Assembly: GCA_964545875.1 (NCBI GenBank)
Contig: CAZJHH010000002.1
Coordinates: forward strand, 186,001-250,000
Length of the DNA stretch: 64,000 nucleotides
Reading direction: 5' to 3'
Origin: DAIPKP01 sp964545875
GTDB taxonomy: Bacteria > Synergistota > Synergistia > Synergistales > Aminiphilaceae
Shown: positions 32,544 through 40,241 of the stretch, piece by piece
Numbering within the stretch: the stretch's first letter is position 1
Layout of the letters: every line of letters starts with the position of its first letter
Translations under genes and position numbers: made by a program
The notes under the pieces: generated by a model
Databases searched by the model: none
Told to the model about the DNA's origin: nothing
Seen by the model: only the letters and a program-made list of their open reading frames with translations

Positions 32544-32577
32544 TCGGGATAAGAGGGGAAGACGAAAGGAGAGGGGT

Positions 32578-32883
32578 ATGTTGAAGGATGGCGGCGCGAT
32601 TCTTTGGGTACGTGAATTGGATGAAACGGGAAAATTTTTTAGAGTCTTCCATCCAGAGGGATGTTGTGTCTGTTACGTCCCGAATACGCATCGGTGGGCG
32701 GAATTCTTTTCGATTCTTCTTTCCAGAACTCCAGCCTTTTTGAACGAGCTTGTCGAACAAAGGAGCCCCTTGATACCCGCCCTTATAGAGGAACTTGCCG
32801 GAGGGAATGAACATTCCCGGGAGGTAGCGGTAAATCTCGAAGATCGGAGTCGTGAATGGAGGCGGAAAGATGATCTGCAATAA
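32578..32883 (+). CDS. hypothetical protein
   Basis: From the ATG at 32578 (after AAAGGAGAGG) the frame codes 101 residues, MLKDGGAILWVRELDETG onwards. An open frame extends upstream through the repeat cluster to 32437, which I take as chance. It overlaps the next gene by 14 nt. No family recognised. Confidence 0.55.
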   Translation: MLKDGGAILWVRELDETGKFFRVFHPEGCCVCYVPNTHRWAEFFSILLSRTPAFLNELVEQRSPLIPALIEELAGGNEHSREVAVNLEDRSREWRRKDDLQ

Positions 32884-33244
32884 TTTCCCAAGATCCGAAG
32901 GAATCAAGCACGATCTCGGAAAACTCCGCTACGATCTCATCCCCCCGGACGCTCTGGAGGAGCTCGCCCGGGTCTATACCTTCGGAGCGGGCAAATACGG
33001 AGACCGGAACTGGGAGAAGGGTCTCCGCTGGGGAAGGGTTTTCGGAGCGGTTTTTCGGCATTTTATCGCCTGGGCGAAGGGGGAAGACCGGGACGAGGAG
33101 ACGGGATTGCATCCTCTGGCCCATGCCGCCTGGGGGTGCCTGACTCTGCTTTCCTATGCCAAGCGCGGCATCGGTGAGGATGACCGCCCTTCGAGCAAGA
33201 CCGCCCCATCCCCCGGTGGGCGAGGTTGTAGCTGCCATGAGTAA
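32870..33244 (+). CDS. dATP/dGTP diphosphohydrolase-like protein (DUF5664)
   Basis: The 124-residue protein has the pattern seen in the phage DUF5664 / dATP-dGTP diphosphohydrolase N-terminal family: GIKHDLGKLRYDLIPPDALE, FGAGKYGDRNWEKGL and a last helix HPLAHAAWGCLTLL. The domain belongs to the all-alpha MazG-like group and presumably trims nucleotide pools during infection. The ATG at 32870 has GGAGG at the right distance; a GTG at 32852 is upstream. Confidence 0.75.
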   Translation: MICNNFPRSEGIKHDLGKLRYDLIPPDALEELARVYTFGAGKYGDRNWEKGLRWGRVFGAVFRHFIAWAKGEDRDEETGLHPLAHAAWGCLTLLSYAKRGIGEDDRPSSKTAPSPGGRGCSCHE

Positions 33245-33692
33245 GATGGACAGAGGGTTCCGGCCTCTCAGCAGACACGAGAATGCGCTTATTGTCTCCC
33301 TCCTGGAGCGCTACGAATCTATGGAATCCGAGCTCCACGCCCTGAACGCCGCCTATGCCCGCTCAGCCTATGCCGCCGTATCCCTGGGGGGATCTCTGGC
33401 GTGCGGAGGAGAAACTCTGCCTATCCAGGAGAGGATTCTCACGCAGAAGGAGAGCGATCCCCGGCTTCGGATGCTCCAGGATTTTACCTCCGAAATCAAG
33501 CGGGTATTGAGCGTTCTTTGCCCGGAAGAGCGGGAGGTGGTAACGCTCATGTATCTACATGGCCTCTCCGCCCGGGAAATAGCCTCCAGGCTGTGCATGG
33601 TGCCGCGCACCGTCTGGAGATATCGCAATAGGGCCTTTGCCCGCCTGGGGGCGGATCTCCTCCCGGTGATAGCGAGGTATGACTGGCGATGA
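33237..33692 (+). CDS. sigma-region-4-like late regulator
   Basis: The 151-residue protein ends in a clear sigma-70 region 4 / ArpU-like helix-turn-helix: LCPEEREVVTLMYLHGLSAR and EIASRLCMVPRTVWRYRNRA. Before it are two helical stretches. Proteins of this type stand just before the terminase genes in many phages and switch on late transcription. It overlaps both neighbours by a few bases and is the best candidate to act at the promoter at 34810. Confidence 0.75.
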   Translation: MSKMDRGFRPLSRHENALIVSLLERYESMESELHALNAAYARSAYAAVSLGGSLACGGETLPIQERILTQKESDPRLRMLQDFTSEIKRVLSVLCPEEREVVTLMYLHGLSAREIASRLCMVPRTVWRYRNRAFARLGADLLPVIARYDWR

Positions 33693-34072
33693 CGTTGACG
33701 GAGAGATGCCTGGAGGCACTGACGCATATAGGAAGAGCCGCCACATCTGCGGATATAGCCCTGCTCGCCGGGCTGAATTCTGTCCAGGTGAGCGTTCTGC
33801 TTAGGAATTACTCGAAGAAACATGGATATATCGGGATGAGCTATGGAGTCGGGCACGGTGGGGGCGGGAAGGTGGCGTTCTTTTATTTCCGAAGCTGGAG
33901 GAAGAGACAACGGGAGCCCCGGAAACTGCTTTTCCGCCCCTTCGGGGATCCCATGGAAGCGCGTTGGCACAGGCGGAAGATTCCGGAATACGGATGCGAA
34001 GCCTGGGCGGAACTGGTCAACAGGGATCCTCTGGATCTTTTGTTGAAACTCGGGATGACGGAAGGGGCGTAA
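33689..34072 (+). CDS. winged-helix-like hypothetical protein
   Basis: The 127-residue protein starts in an ATGA overlap with the preceding regulator. The first 45 residues (ALTHIGRAATSADIALLAGL with SVQVSVLLRNYSKK) look like a winged helix with an arginine-rich second half. It might bind nucleic acid. No precise family. Confidence 0.55.
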   Translation: MTLTERCLEALTHIGRAATSADIALLAGLNSVQVSVLLRNYSKKHGYIGMSYGVGHGGGGKVAFFYFRSWRKRQREPRKLLFRPFGDPMEARWHRRKIPEYGCEAWAELVNRDPLDLLLKLGMTEGA

Positions 34073-34074
34073 TT

Positions 34075-34263
34075 ATGACTACCACCACTACCACCATGGA
34101 ATGCAGGGAGTTCCTGGATCTCGGCTTGCTTTTGAGGATTCGGAGCGCCTTGTTGCGGCTCTTGGCGGCGGAACGCCTGGAAGGGCGGGATTCTCCCCCC
34201 TTCCGAAAGGCTCTTGCGGACCTCCGCCTTCTGGCACAGGAGATGGAAGCTCTTGATTTCTGA
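34075..34263 (+). CDS. hypothetical small helical protein
   Basis: From the ATG at 34075, 62 residues start MTTTTTTMECREF and continue as amphipathic helices. GGAAGGGG lies upstream. The first codons come from a run of ACC/ACT repeats. No family recognised. Confidence 0.5.
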   Translation: MTTTTTTMECREFLDLGLLLRIRSALLRLLAAERLEGRDSPPFRKALADLRLLAQEMEALDF

Positions 34264-34313
34264 TGACATTTGTCAACATTATGTGATGAATGTGGAACGG
34301 AGGAGGAAAACTT

Positions 34314-34577
34314 ATGAGCCTCGCAAACATTTGCATATGGCTGGGGGTGGCTCTTGTGCTCGTTGTGGCAGCCCTTTGGGACATGTATCGCCGGTGGAGG
34401 AAGACTCTCAGATGGCTTGTGGCCGAGAGCAAGGAAAACAGAGAACTGAAAGTATATTTGCGCGAGCTAAAACGGAATTTTGACGTGGTTTGCGAGCAAA
34501 GAGACAAAATATGGGACGATTACGAAAAACTTAGGAACTCGTGGTTGATTCCAATTACCGAGGAGGTTAAAAAGTGA
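34314..34577 (+). CDS. small membrane-anchored coiled-coil protein
   Basis: The 87-residue protein has a membrane segment at about residues 4-24 (NICIWLGVALVLVVAALW) followed by a charged helical tail. GGAGG precedes the ATG. The layout recalls phage spanin or Rz-like proteins, but the place, far from the lysis genes, speaks against that. Its stop overlaps the next start. Confidence 0.55.
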   Translation: MSLANICIWLGVALVLVVAALWDMYRRWRKTLRWLVAESKENRELKVYLRELKRNFDVVCEQRDKIWDDYEKLRNSWLIPITEEVKK

Positions 34578-34798
34578 AGAGAGTAAAATTTATGGTAGGT
34601 ATAGAGGGCTTAGGTGTTCTGTGTGAGGTACTTAACGCAGAGGATTTATGCCCTTCAAATCCGAATAGCGAGGACTTGAGCGAAAGGTATGAAGCCGACA
34701 TGTATTCCTGGGGGGATCCTAAGATTTTTTGGGATGTGCAAGAAGCTGGTGAAGATGAATCTCTCGGGGTTACGAGCGTAAAGTTGTCACAGGTGTGA
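34574..34798 (+). CDS. small acidic hypothetical protein
   Basis: GTG start at 34574 in overlap with the previous TGA, with AGGAGG upstream. The 74 residues are acidic and tryptophan-containing (YSWGDPKIFWDVQEAGE). Its last codons lie inside the palindrome of the late promoter region. Confidence 0.5.
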   Translation: MKRVKFMVGIEGLGVLCEVLNAEDLCPSNPNSEDLSERYEADMYSWGDPKIFWDVQEAGEDESLGVTSVKLSQV

Positions 34799-34818
34799 CA
34801 CGAAAAAGGTGCTATACT
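34786..34818 (+). promoter_or_regulatory. candidate late promoter with palindromic operator
   Basis: TGC-TATACT (34810-34818) is an extended -10 box with no good -35. Where the -35 would be lies a perfect palindrome, GTCACA-GG-TGTGAC (34786-34799), which could bind an activator such as the region-4-like protein. A strong terminator follows within about 30 nt of the expected start. Confidence 0.55.
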
Positions 34819-34846
34819 CTTATCATCGCAAGAAGCATGCGAAACA

Positions 34847-34897
34847 GCACGAAAAAGCCCCTTTCTCTCCCCCATTGAGAAGGGGCTTTTTTCGTGC
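34847..34897. terminator. strong hairpin terminator before the late genes
   Basis: Arms 34847-34867 and 34877-34897 pair over about 20 bp with one bulge and include A- and T-runs, so it can work in both directions. Placed between the late promoter and terS, it resembles the lambda tR' position, where an antiterminator is needed. Confidence 0.85.
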
Positions 34898-34981
34898 GCT
34901 CCGGTCGGTTCTTGTCTGGTGAAAAGCCTTGCAAATACAGGATTCCCCTGTAAAAATCCCCTTGGAAAAGGAGGCCATGAG

Positions 34982-35563
34982 ATGCCCTTACTGAGAGGCG
35001 AGCACGAACGATTTTGCCAGGAATACATCAAAAACTATGACAGCATAGCCGCGGCAAAAGCCATATACGGACAGCAGAATTACAACTCCGCCCAACGGCA
35101 GGCCCACCGCCTCCTCCGGAGGGAGGACGTGCAGGAACGCATCCGGGAGCTTAACGATAGGATTTGCGAGGAGGTGGGGCTTTCCCGCCACCTGGTAGTC
35201 CGCCAGATCGTGGCTATCCTCAAGGCGGATCCCCGGAAGATCGCCCGGTGGGCTCGTACTTCCGGGCGTTTCGGAGGAGGCGACGAGGAGGACGAAAGAT
35301 CCGGGCAGAAATTTCTGTTTGACATGGAGACGAAGGGTTCCGCAGAGCTGGACGACGAAACCGCCGCAGCCATAGCGGAAATAGAGACCACGAAAAGCGG
35401 CATCAAGATCAAGACCCACAGCAAGACCGCCATCCTCAAGTTGGCCGCAGAGATCACCGGACTTTTGACTACTCCCGCCGCAGGGACCGAGGACGATCCT
35501 CTGCACGTGGCCCATCATACCGGGATTGCTCTTCTGCCGGATCAGGAGGAGATATCCGAATGA
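34982..35563 (+). CDS. terS: terminase small subunit
   Basis: The small subunit recognises phage DNA for packaging. The 193-residue protein has the Terminase_2 layout: LLRGEHERFCQEYIKNYDSI, AAAKAIYG, SAQRQAHRLLRREDVQERI near the N-terminus, and a C-terminal part with KTAILKLAAEITGL. AAAAGGAGG precedes the ATG at 34982. The stop overlaps the following small gene (ATGA), which in turn overlaps terL. Confidence 0.9.
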   Translation: MPLLRGEHERFCQEYIKNYDSIAAAKAIYGQQNYNSAQRQAHRLLRREDVQERIRELNDRICEEVGLSRHLVVRQIVAILKADPRKIARWARTSGRFGGGDEEDERSGQKFLFDMETKGSAELDDETAAAIAEIETTKSGIKIKTHSKTAILKLAAEITGLLTTPAAGTEDDPLHVAHHTGIALLPDQEEISE

Positions 35564-35721
35564 CCACCGAAAGCAACCGCACGCAGCGCACCCGTTGTCA
35601 GGTTTATTCCCGGGTGGTGGGTTTTCTTACCCCTATTTCTCAGTGGAACAAGGGAAAGCGCGAGGAATGGGGAGATAGGGTTACGTTCGATCCGGACCGC
35701 TCGCATCTTCGGGAAAAATGA
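35560..35721 (+). CDS. NrdD C-terminal (glycyl-radical)-like small protein
   Basis: The 53-residue protein lies between terS and terL and overlaps each by 4 nt. Residues 11-44 (RTRCQVYSRVVGFLTP with ISQWNKGK and REEWGDRVTF) match the C-terminal tail of anaerobic ribonucleoside-triphosphate reductases of the CEVYSRVVGYLRPV / WNxGKxxEF type. Gly21 in RVVGF stands where the radical glycine lies; the usual next residue is Tyr, here Phe. By analogy with YfiD/GrcA, which replaces a damaged radical domain of pyruvate formate-lyase, it could repair or modulate host NrdD. Short NrdD-like proteins are seen in phages of anaerobes, but I know of no experimental function. Confidence 0.8.
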   Translation: MTTESNRTQRTRCQVYSRVVGFLTPISQWNKGKREEWGDRVTFDPDRSHLREK

Positions 35722-37112
35722 GGAACGTTATCTGGCAACCGAACCCCGGTCCCCAGACGGAATTTCACCGCCGGGGAGAGTACGAGGTTCTCTATGGAGG
35801 AGCCGCCGGGGGGGGCAAATCGGATGCTCTACTCATCGAGGCCCTTCGTCAGGTCCATGTTCCGGGATATAAGGGTATCCTCTTCCGCCGGAGCTTTCCC
35901 GAGGCGGAAGAGCTGATTGCTAAAAGCATGCTCTACTACCCCCGCATCTTCCCCCAAGCCCAATGGATTCGCAGCAGGAAAGAATGGAGGTTCCCGTCCG
36001 GGGCCTCCATTCGTTTTGGGTACCTGAAATCCCTGGGGGATGAGCTGAACTATCAGGGCCATGAATATCAGTACATCGCCTTCGACGAACTCACACACTT
36101 TCCCGAGAGCCAGTATTTATACCTCTTTTCTCGCTGCCGGACCTCGAATCCCGCTCTTCGGTGCTACATCCGAGCCGCCACGAACCCCGGCGGTCCGGGG
36201 CATCTCTGGGTAAAGCGGCGCTTCGTGGATTGCGCCCCTCCTCGGGAAACCTTTCGGGATCCCTCCACGGGACTTACCCGGGCGTTCATTCCGGCGCGCC
36301 TTCAGGACAATCCCAAGCTCCTTGAGGTGGATCCGGAGTACGTCAGCCGCCTCATGATTCTTCCGGACGCCCAAAGAAAGGCGCTCCTGGAAGGCGATTG
36401 GGACGCCTTCGAGGGCATGGTGTTCAGCGAGTGGAGCAAGGAGAGGCACGTCATCAAGCCCTTCGATATCCCCCCCACCTGGCACAAATGGCGGGGGCTG
36501 GATTGGGGCTTCGAGGCTCCCTATGCCTGTCTTTGGATGGCCTGCAACAACGACGGACAGGTCATCGTTTACCGGGAGCTCTACGGCATGCAGGATGGCA
36601 AGCCGAACCAGGGCACCCGGGAAACCGCCCAGGAAGTGGCGGCGCGCATCCGTGCAATAGAGCTCGCCGCAGGAGAGGAGATCTACGGCAGGGCGGACCC
36701 CAGCATTTGGGCATCCTCGGGGCACCAAGGCCCTACCATCTACGAGAGTTTCGCCTCGGAGGGAGTGCACTTCCAGAAGGCGGACCATCGCCCGGGTTCC
36801 CGGCTCCACGGGAAGATGCAGATCCACCAGCGCCTTCGGGGCTGGCGGTACGGCACTCCGGAATGGAAACCCGCCCTGCTTATCTTCGATACCTGTTCGC
36901 ATCTTATCCGCACTCTGCCCGCCCTTCCTCCGGATCCGCACCGCCCGGAGGATATCGACACCAAGGCGGAGGATCATGTATACGACGCTCTCCGCTATGG
37001 ATTGGAAGAGCGGCCCTGGACTCCGCCCCAGGAAGTTTCCCCGAACCGGGACGGATGGGCCGATATCTGGGATGACCACAAAGGAGGTGATGCCGCATGG
37101 CAAGCCGTGTAA
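35718..37112 (+). CDS. terL: terminase large subunit
   Basis: This is the ATPase-nuclease motor that fills the capsid. The Walker A motif LYGGAAGGGKSDALL is at residues 25-39 and the Walker B motif YQYIAFDELTHF near 113-124, followed by the coupling motif AATNPGG. The nuclease domain shows GLDWGFEAPYACLW, GRADPSIWA and DHVYDALRYGL with acidic residues that can bind metal. The length of 464 is typical. Confidence 0.96.
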   Translation: MRNVIWQPNPGPQTEFHRRGEYEVLYGGAAGGGKSDALLIEALRQVHVPGYKGILFRRSFPEAEELIAKSMLYYPRIFPQAQWIRSRKEWRFPSGASIRFGYLKSLGDELNYQGHEYQYIAFDELTHFPESQYLYLFSRCRTSNPALRCYIRAATNPGGPGHLWVKRRFVDCAPPRETFRDPSTGLTRAFIPARLQDNPKLLEVDPEYVSRLMILPDAQRKALLEGDWDAFEGMVFSEWSKERHVIKPFDIPPTWHKWRGLDWGFEAPYACLWMACNNDGQVIVYRELYGMQDGKPNQGTRETAQEVAARIRAIELAAGEEIYGRADPSIWASSGHQGPTIYESFASEGVHFQKADHRPGSRLHGKMQIHQRLRGWRYGTPEWKPALLIFDTCSHLIRTLPALPPDPHRPEDIDTKAEDHVYDALRYGLEERPWTPPQEVSPNRDGWADIWDDHKGGDAAWQAV

Positions 37113-37414
37113 AGGACAACGCCGCTACCGTATCCATGGAATGCTTTCTCCCCGGAGGTTCGAGATGGACCGCCGTGCCCGTGGACGTGCCCGCCCCCGG
37201 AATTCTGTACGGATCCCGGGGTAACGAGGGGATATATCTGCTTCCCCAGGTCGTAGCTCCTGGCAGGAACCTGGTACTCATGTACTCCTCCACGCTGACC
37301 CGCCTTATTGCTGGGGATGATGCAGGAACGATAGTTCCCGTATCTTCGGAGGAGCCCAAGCCCAGAACGAAGACGAAACGGATTGAAGCTCATGCCGACG
37401 CAGAAGACGAGTAG
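37097..37414 (+). CDS. hypothetical protein between terL and portal
   Basis: The 105-residue protein overlaps the terL end by 16 nt and the portal start by 23 nt. It has a beta-rich middle (GSRWTAVPVDVPAPGILYG) and an acidic, lysine-rich tail. No family recognised; a minor head protein is possible from its place. Confidence 0.5.
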   Translation: MASRVKDNAATVSMECFLPGGSRWTAVPVDVPAPGILYGSRGNEGIYLLPQVVAPGRNLVLMYSSTLTRLIAGDDAGTIVPVSSEEPKPRTKTKRIEAHADAEDE

Positions 37415-39218
37415 TTTCCATGAAATACGGGACTGGTTCCGGTCTGCCGTTGCCGCGAATGCCTCCTGGAGGGAGGCGGCTCTGGAGGATATCGAGTTCT
37501 ACGCCGGGGAGCAATGGGACGAGGCTTCCCGGGAGGCTCTCAACAAGGCCAAGCGCCCCGCCATAACCATCAATCATATCCGGCCCCTCATCAACCTCCT
37601 CAGCGGCTACCAGCGCCTCAACCGCTACGAGCCGGACTTTCTCCCCCGCACGGGGGACGATGTGGAAAAGTGCAACGTCGCCAAGGGGATTACCAAGTAT
37701 TTGTTCGATACCAACGAGTTCGATTATGAGGAGTCTCGGGTTGCCCTGGATGCGTTTCTGACCGGTCTGGGGTGGTTCTATCTCTCCTACCGGGACGGGG
37801 AAATCTGCTTCAAGCGCGTGTCCCCCTTCAATGTGTACCCCGACCCGGAGAGCCGGGAGGAGGATCTTTCGGATGCGGAGTGCATTCACTACGCCCGCTG
37901 GACTTCGAAACGCACTCTCAAGAGGCATTTTCCGGATCATGCCGATGTCATCGAGCTTGTGGTGGCTCGGTACGATGCGGACGAAGGCGGGGACCACCTC
38001 GGAGAGGATTCTCTCTGGTACTCCGCCGAGACGAAGAAGGTCCGGCTTATCTCTACGTGGTACCGCTCCTTCCGGGAAGAGAAGATCTGTTCCTTTCCCC
38101 CGGAATTACAGCTCCCGGACACTCCCTTCGAAGAGGTTCCCCCGGAACTTCGGGAGCTTGCCCGAATCCGCACCGAGAGCCGGGAAGAGATTCGGGTGGC
38201 GTCACATATCGGGGATCTCCTTCTGGAGGATGTGCCGTCCCCGTATTCCCACGGGAAGCTTCCCTACATCATGGTTCCCGCTTATTGGCTTGGCGAGGGG
38301 GATACCCCCGCCGGAGTCGTGCGGGATCTCAAGGATCCCCAGAGGGAGATGAACAAGAGACGCAGCCAGCTCCTGCACATCATCAACACCATGGCGAACC
38401 GGGGATGGCTGGTGAAGAAGGGCGGTCTGGATTACGCAAACAAGACCAAGCTCGAAAAGCAGGGCTCCACTCCGGGGGTGGTCATCGAGTACAACGAGAC
38501 GGGCAGTGCTCCGGCTCCGTTTTCCACCGATACCATCCCCTCGGGATTCTTCCAGGTGGACAAGCAGTATCAGGAGGATCTTCAGAACATTTCGGGGATC
38601 AACGAGGCCATGCTGGGTACGAACGTTCCCGCATCGGCCTCGGGACGTGCCCTGGAACTGCGTCAGCGTCAGGCCGTCACCAGCCTGGCCATGCTCTTCG
38701 ACAAGCTCAGAATGGCGAAAAAACGGCTCCTGAAGCAGCTCTGGGGAGATCCCAAACACCCCGGACTCCTGCCACAGTTCTACCGGGAGCCCCGGGTATT
38801 TCGCATCGTGGGGGAATCCGGGCAGCCTGATTTCGTCCCCGTCAACCAACCCCAGGAAACCGTGGATCCCCGAACGGGCATGGCGGTACAGCAAATCCTC
38901 AACGATCTTTCCACCTTCGAATTCGATGTCGTGATTTCGGACACCCCCGCCACGCCGAGTCAGAGAGTGGCGGCCTTTTACGCCCTCCTGGAGATGGCAA
39001 AGGCGGGGCTCCCGGTACCTCCGGACGTTATCATCGAGGCCTCGGATCTGCCCCAGAAGGAGATGCTGAAAGAACGTCTCATGCAACAGCAGCAGATGGA
39101 GATGCAAGCCCGGCAACAGCAATCCCAGGGAATGCCTCCGGGACAGCCCGGAGCGCCGCCCATGGGGCCGCCTTCTCCGAACCTCCCGGATATTCTGGCG
39201 GGAGCCCGGGGAGGGTAA
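37392..39218 (+). CDS. portal protein (P22-type)
   Basis: The portal is the dodecameric ring through which DNA passes. The 608-residue protein has the P22-like pattern: EDIEFYAGEQWDEASREAL, KRPAITINHIRPLINLLSGY, RVSPFNVYPDPESREEDLSDA and VVRDLKDPQREMNKRRSQLL. The C-terminus is glutamine-, proline- and glycine-rich. ATG 37392 is taken as the start; a TTG at 37383 is also open and neither has a strong binding site. Confidence 0.9.
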   Translation: MPTQKTSSFHEIRDWFRSAVAANASWREAALEDIEFYAGEQWDEASREALNKAKRPAITINHIRPLINLLSGYQRLNRYEPDFLPRTGDDVEKCNVAKGITKYLFDTNEFDYEESRVALDAFLTGLGWFYLSYRDGEICFKRVSPFNVYPDPESREEDLSDAECIHYARWTSKRTLKRHFPDHADVIELVVARYDADEGGDHLGEDSLWYSAETKKVRLISTWYRSFREEKICSFPPELQLPDTPFEEVPPELRELARIRTESREEIRVASHIGDLLLEDVPSPYSHGKLPYIMVPAYWLGEGDTPAGVVRDLKDPQREMNKRRSQLLHIINTMANRGWLVKKGGLDYANKTKLEKQGSTPGVVIEYNETGSAPAPFSTDTIPSGFFQVDKQYQEDLQNISGINEAMLGTNVPASASGRALELRQRQAVTSLAMLFDKLRMAKKRLLKQLWGDPKHPGLLPQFYREPRVFRIVGESGQPDFVPVNQPQETVDPRTGMAVQQILNDLSTFEFDVVISDTPATPSQRVAAFYALLEMAKAGLPVPPDVIIEASDLPQKEMLKERLMQQQQMEMQARQQQSQGMPPGQPGAPPMGPPSPNLPDILAGARGG

Positions 39219-39264
39219 GAACTCGGAACGTTCCGAGAAAGAGGGTTTTCGTAACCCTGTACAG

Positions 39265-39301
39265 AAAATGGTGATATGCGGAAAGCGCATCTCACCATTT
39301 T
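39265..39301 (+). other. hairpin between portal and scaffold genes
   Basis: A 16-bp stem with one mismatch (AAAATGGTGATATGCG against CGCATCTCACCATTTT) encloses a 5-nt loop. It is followed by TGTATATTC, not a clean T-run, so it may slow transcription, protect mRNA ends or be a cut site instead of a full terminator. Confidence 0.6.
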
Positions 39302-39328
39302 GTATATTCGAAAGGAGCGAGGCAACGT

Positions 39329-40216
39329 ATGGATAGTCACGAGGACATGACCCAGGAAGATTACGCAGGAGTGGAAGAAACCCTGAGTGCTCTGCTGAAA
39401 CAGCAGGATCCCCAGGAACCCCAGGAGGAACCGGAAGCTCCCCCCGCAGAAGAGGCCCCCCCGGAACCCCGGCAGCCGGACCCGATACAGGAGCGCCTCT
39501 CCCAGTACGAGCAGAACATGCAAAGGCTCTACCAGAACGAGTATCAGGCCGCCCAGACCATCCGGCAGCAACAGGCGGAACTGGCGGCTCTGCGGGCTCG
39601 GATGGAACAGTTCCAGCCCCCCCAGAAGTCGGACAAGCTCCCGGAGGATCCCATGGAGCGCCTGGTGGAGGAGCGGGTGCGGGCTCGAATGGAACGGATG
39701 GAGGAGGAATTCAAGCGGCGGCATCAGGAGGAGATAGCCCCCATCCAGCAGACCCTCCAGCAGCAGCAGGCCATGAGTGCATGGCAGCAGAGAGCCCAGC
39801 AGTCCCAGGAGGCGGCCCGTCAGCGGTACAAGGATTACGACGACGTGGCTCTGCTCGTCGTGCCCTGGCTCCAGCAACAGCAGCAGAGAGCGGCTTTGGG
39901 AGACCCGAACGCCCAGGCCATGCTCAACATGGTTACCACGTCCCCGGATCCCGCAGAGGTGCTCTACACTCTGGGGCTCCGGTTCCGCTTCGAAGCGGAG
40001 AAGGCTCAGGCGAAAAATCGGCCCGCTCAGCCTCCGAAGGCGCCTGGGGCGAAGGTCTCGCCCGCCGGAGACGGCAAGGAAATTCAGATGCCCCGGGGGG
40101 CCGATATCCCCGGCGGATCCGGCGGCGGATCGGAACTTGACCTGAACAATCTGACCAGCGCTCAATGGAGCAAGCTCCCGGAGGATGTCCGATCCCGGAT
40201 CCTCCGAGGAGAATAA
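39329..40216 (+). CDS. scaffolding protein
   Basis: The 295-residue protein is rich in Gln, Glu, Arg and Pro with long coiled-coil stretches (QNEYQAAQTIRQQQAELAAL, MERLVEERVRARMERMEEE) and low-complexity segments. Together with its position between portal and capsid this is typical of phage scaffolds, which guide capsid assembly and leave before DNA entry. The C-terminus (TSAQWSKLPEDVRSRILRGE) may bind the capsid protein. Confidence 0.8.
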   Translation: MDSHEDMTQEDYAGVEETLSALLKQQDPQEPQEEPEAPPAEEAPPEPRQPDPIQERLSQYEQNMQRLYQNEYQAAQTIRQQQAELAALRARMEQFQPPQKSDKLPEDPMERLVEERVRARMERMEEEFKRRHQEEIAPIQQTLQQQQAMSAWQQRAQQSQEAARQRYKDYDDVALLVVPWLQQQQQRAALGDPNAQAMLNMVTTSPDPAEVLYTLGLRFRFEAEKAQAKNRPAQPPKAPGAKVSPAGDGKEIQMPRGADIPGGSGGGSELDLNNLTSAQWSKLPEDVRSRILRGE

Positions 40217-40241
40217 CCGAACCATATAAGGAGAGTGAATC

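Noticed and set aside
34314..34577. Rz-like spanin
   Set aside because: It has one membrane segment and a helical tail, but it is 15 kb from the amidase and holin and has no nested partner gene.
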